This document shows, piece by piece, positions 63,083-64,000 of a stretch of DNA of 64,000 nt. The stretch comes from Serratia odorifera (GTDB lineage: Bacteria; Pseudomonadota; Gammaproteobacteria; Enterobacterales; Enterobacteriaceae). The number at the start of each line of letters is the position of its first letter. Positions within the stretch are counted from its first letter, which is position 1. The DNA lies in NCBI RefSeq assembly GCF_900635445.1, contig NZ_LR134117.1, positions 5,146,001-5,210,000 of the forward strand, read 5' to 3'. Both the position numbers and the translations under genes were made by a program. The notes under the pieces were generated by a model. It saw nothing but the letters and a program-made list of their open reading frames with translations. It made no database searches and was not told where the DNA came from.

Positions 63083-64000
63083 TTATTTTTGAATCTCGAA
63101 CAGGATGGTCTGGCCGGCAACCACAGTGCCGCTGGCCAGCGCGCTCAAACCGGCATAATCGTCGACGTTGCTGACCACCACCGGGCTGATCATCGAACGG
63201 GCATTGGCATTGAGGAACGCCAGATCCAGTTCCAGAATCGGTTGCCCAGCTTTGACGTCGGCCCCCTCTTCCACCAGTCGTGTAAAGCCCTGGCCGTTCA
63301 GCGCTACGGTATCGATGCCCATATGCACCACGATTTCCGCACCGTTGGCCGTTTCCAGGCAGAAAGCGTGGTTGGTGTTAAAGATCTTGACCACGGTGCC
63401 GTCAGCCGGCGCCACAACGGTTTTGTCGGTCGGGCGAATCGCCACGCCGTCACCTACCGCTTTGCTGGCGAAGGCTTCATCCGGCACCTGATCCAGCGCG
63501 ATCACTTCACCGGTGACCGGTGCGACCAGCGCTTCCAGTACCGCTTTCGGCGCGTTTGGCACCGCCTGCGGCTTGGCTTCGCTTGCCGGCACGGCGGTCG
63601 CGGCGGCAGCGGCAGGCACTGGACCGGCAGCCACCACGCTGCGCATGGCGCTGGCGATAAGTTCGGCACGGGTACCAACGATAACCTGCACGCTTTGCTT
63701 GTTAAGACGAATGACACCGGATGCACCGAGGCGCTTCGCCAGTGCATCATTGACCAGCGCCGAGTCTTTCACGTTCAGACGCAGGCGGGTAATGCAGGCG
63801 TCGATGCCAGTCAGGTTGTCGGAGCCGCCAATCGCACTGACGTAACGGCGAGCGATAGTGGTGGTTTCGTTTTCGTCTTTGCCAGCAGAGGCATCAACGT
63901 TGACGTCATAACCGTCGCTTTCATCACCGGCAACTGCCAGCTCACGGCCTGGGGTCATCAGGTTGAACTTGTTGATGGTGAAACGGAACACCACATAGTA
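63083..64000 (-). CDS. nagE: N-acetylglucosamine PTS transporter NagE (EIICBA), C-terminal part
   Basis: The last 305 codons, open at the window edge. They hold the end of the IIC membrane domain (YYVVFRFTINKFNLMTPGRE), the IIB domain with phospho-Cys in GIDACITRLRLNVKD, an Ala/Pro linker and the IIA domain with phospho-His in EIVVHMGIDTVALNGQGF. NagE imports and phosphorylates N-acetylglucosamine. It fits with the chitin genes downstream: ChiP and chitobiase would feed it. Confidence 0.95.
   Translation of the reverse strand, partial: YYVVFRFTINKFNLMTPGRELAVAGDESDGYDVNVDASAGKDENETTTIARRYVSAIGGSDNLTGIDACITRLRLNVKDSALVNDALAKRLGASGVIRLNKQSVQVIVGTRAELIASAMRSVVAAGPVPAAAAATAVPASEAKPQAVPNAPKAVLEALVAPVTGEVIALDQVPDEAFASKAVGDGVAIRPTDKTVVAPADGTVVKIFNTNHAFCLETANGAEIVVHMGIDTVALNGQGFTRLVEEGADVKAGQPILELDLAFLNANARSMISPVVVSNVDDYAGLSALASGTVVAGQTILFEIQK

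Overview
The window is a chromosomal segment of an enteric gammaproteobacterium. Its core backbone (pnuC-nadA, lysine/valine tRNA array, tol-pal, cyd, suc, sdh, gltA, nei, pxp, ybgI, phrB, ybgA, ybfA, kdp, pgm, seqA, ybfF, ybfE, fldA, fur, glnS, nagE) follows the Escherichia coli order. The chiP-chiQ-chitobiase operon between fur and glnS, and the close match of the chitobiase to the Serratia marcescens enzyme as I remember it, point to the genus Serratia. A species cannot be fixed from this sequence alone.

Layout. 1-1.5 kb: end of pnuC and nadA, with a NadR-type operator. 1.5-3.3 kb: four tRNA-Lys and one tRNA-Val genes, mixed with 138-bp repeats that each begin with a copy of the tRNA-Lys 3' end. 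3.3-12.3 kb: one long leftward block cydA-cydB-cydX-ybgE-ybgC-tolQ-tolR-tolA-tolB-pal-cpoB (bd-I oxidase and cell-envelope Tol-Pal machine). 13-22.8 kb: sdhCDAB-sucABCD leftward, with gltA divergent at 23.5 kb (TCA cycle). 25-30.7 kb: a leftward 5-oxoproline block pxpB-pxpC-pxpA-DUF969-DUF979-pcp, followed by nei. 30.9-35.5 kb: ybgI, a secreted class II cyclic-nucleotide phosphodiesterase, phrB, ybgA and ybfA. 35.9-45.7 kb: kdpFABC-kdpDE, with kdpD split by a group II intron in antisense orientation. 45.9-49.5 kb: a three-component TRAP transporter followed by a KdgM-type porin, probably for sugar acids. 49.5-50.6 kb: DUF3861 protein and a YqjI-like PadR regulator with palindromic operators. 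50.6-56 kb: pgm, seqA, ybfF, ybfE, fldA, fur. 56-64 kb: chiP-chiQ-chb, glnS, and the end of nagE (chitin and N-acetylglucosamine use).

What stands out. (1) A 1858-bp group II intron lies in kdpD on the opposite strand to kdpD transcription, so it cannot be spliced from the kdpD message; removing it on paper restores a 900-residue KdpD exactly in frame. (2) Five genes (ybgC, ybgI, phrB, kdpB, chb) carry single-base indels, nearly all extra bases in homopolymers. Each is repaired by one base (three for kdpB). This is more likely base-calling error than mass gene decay, although kdpB lies in an operon already broken by the intron. (3) The tRNA array shows repeated duplication with tRNA 3'-end fragments. 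(4) Regulatory sites are readable: a CRP site at about -80.5 from the inferred sdhC start, two NagC-like operators and a ChiX-pairing leader before chiP, ArcA/FNR-like sites before cydA, a KdpE-like site before kdpF and YqjI-like palindromes before the PadR gene. I did not find a convincing wholly new multi-gene system. The less characterised units are the TRAP-porin module, the DUF3861/PadR pair and the phosphodiesterase beside phrB.
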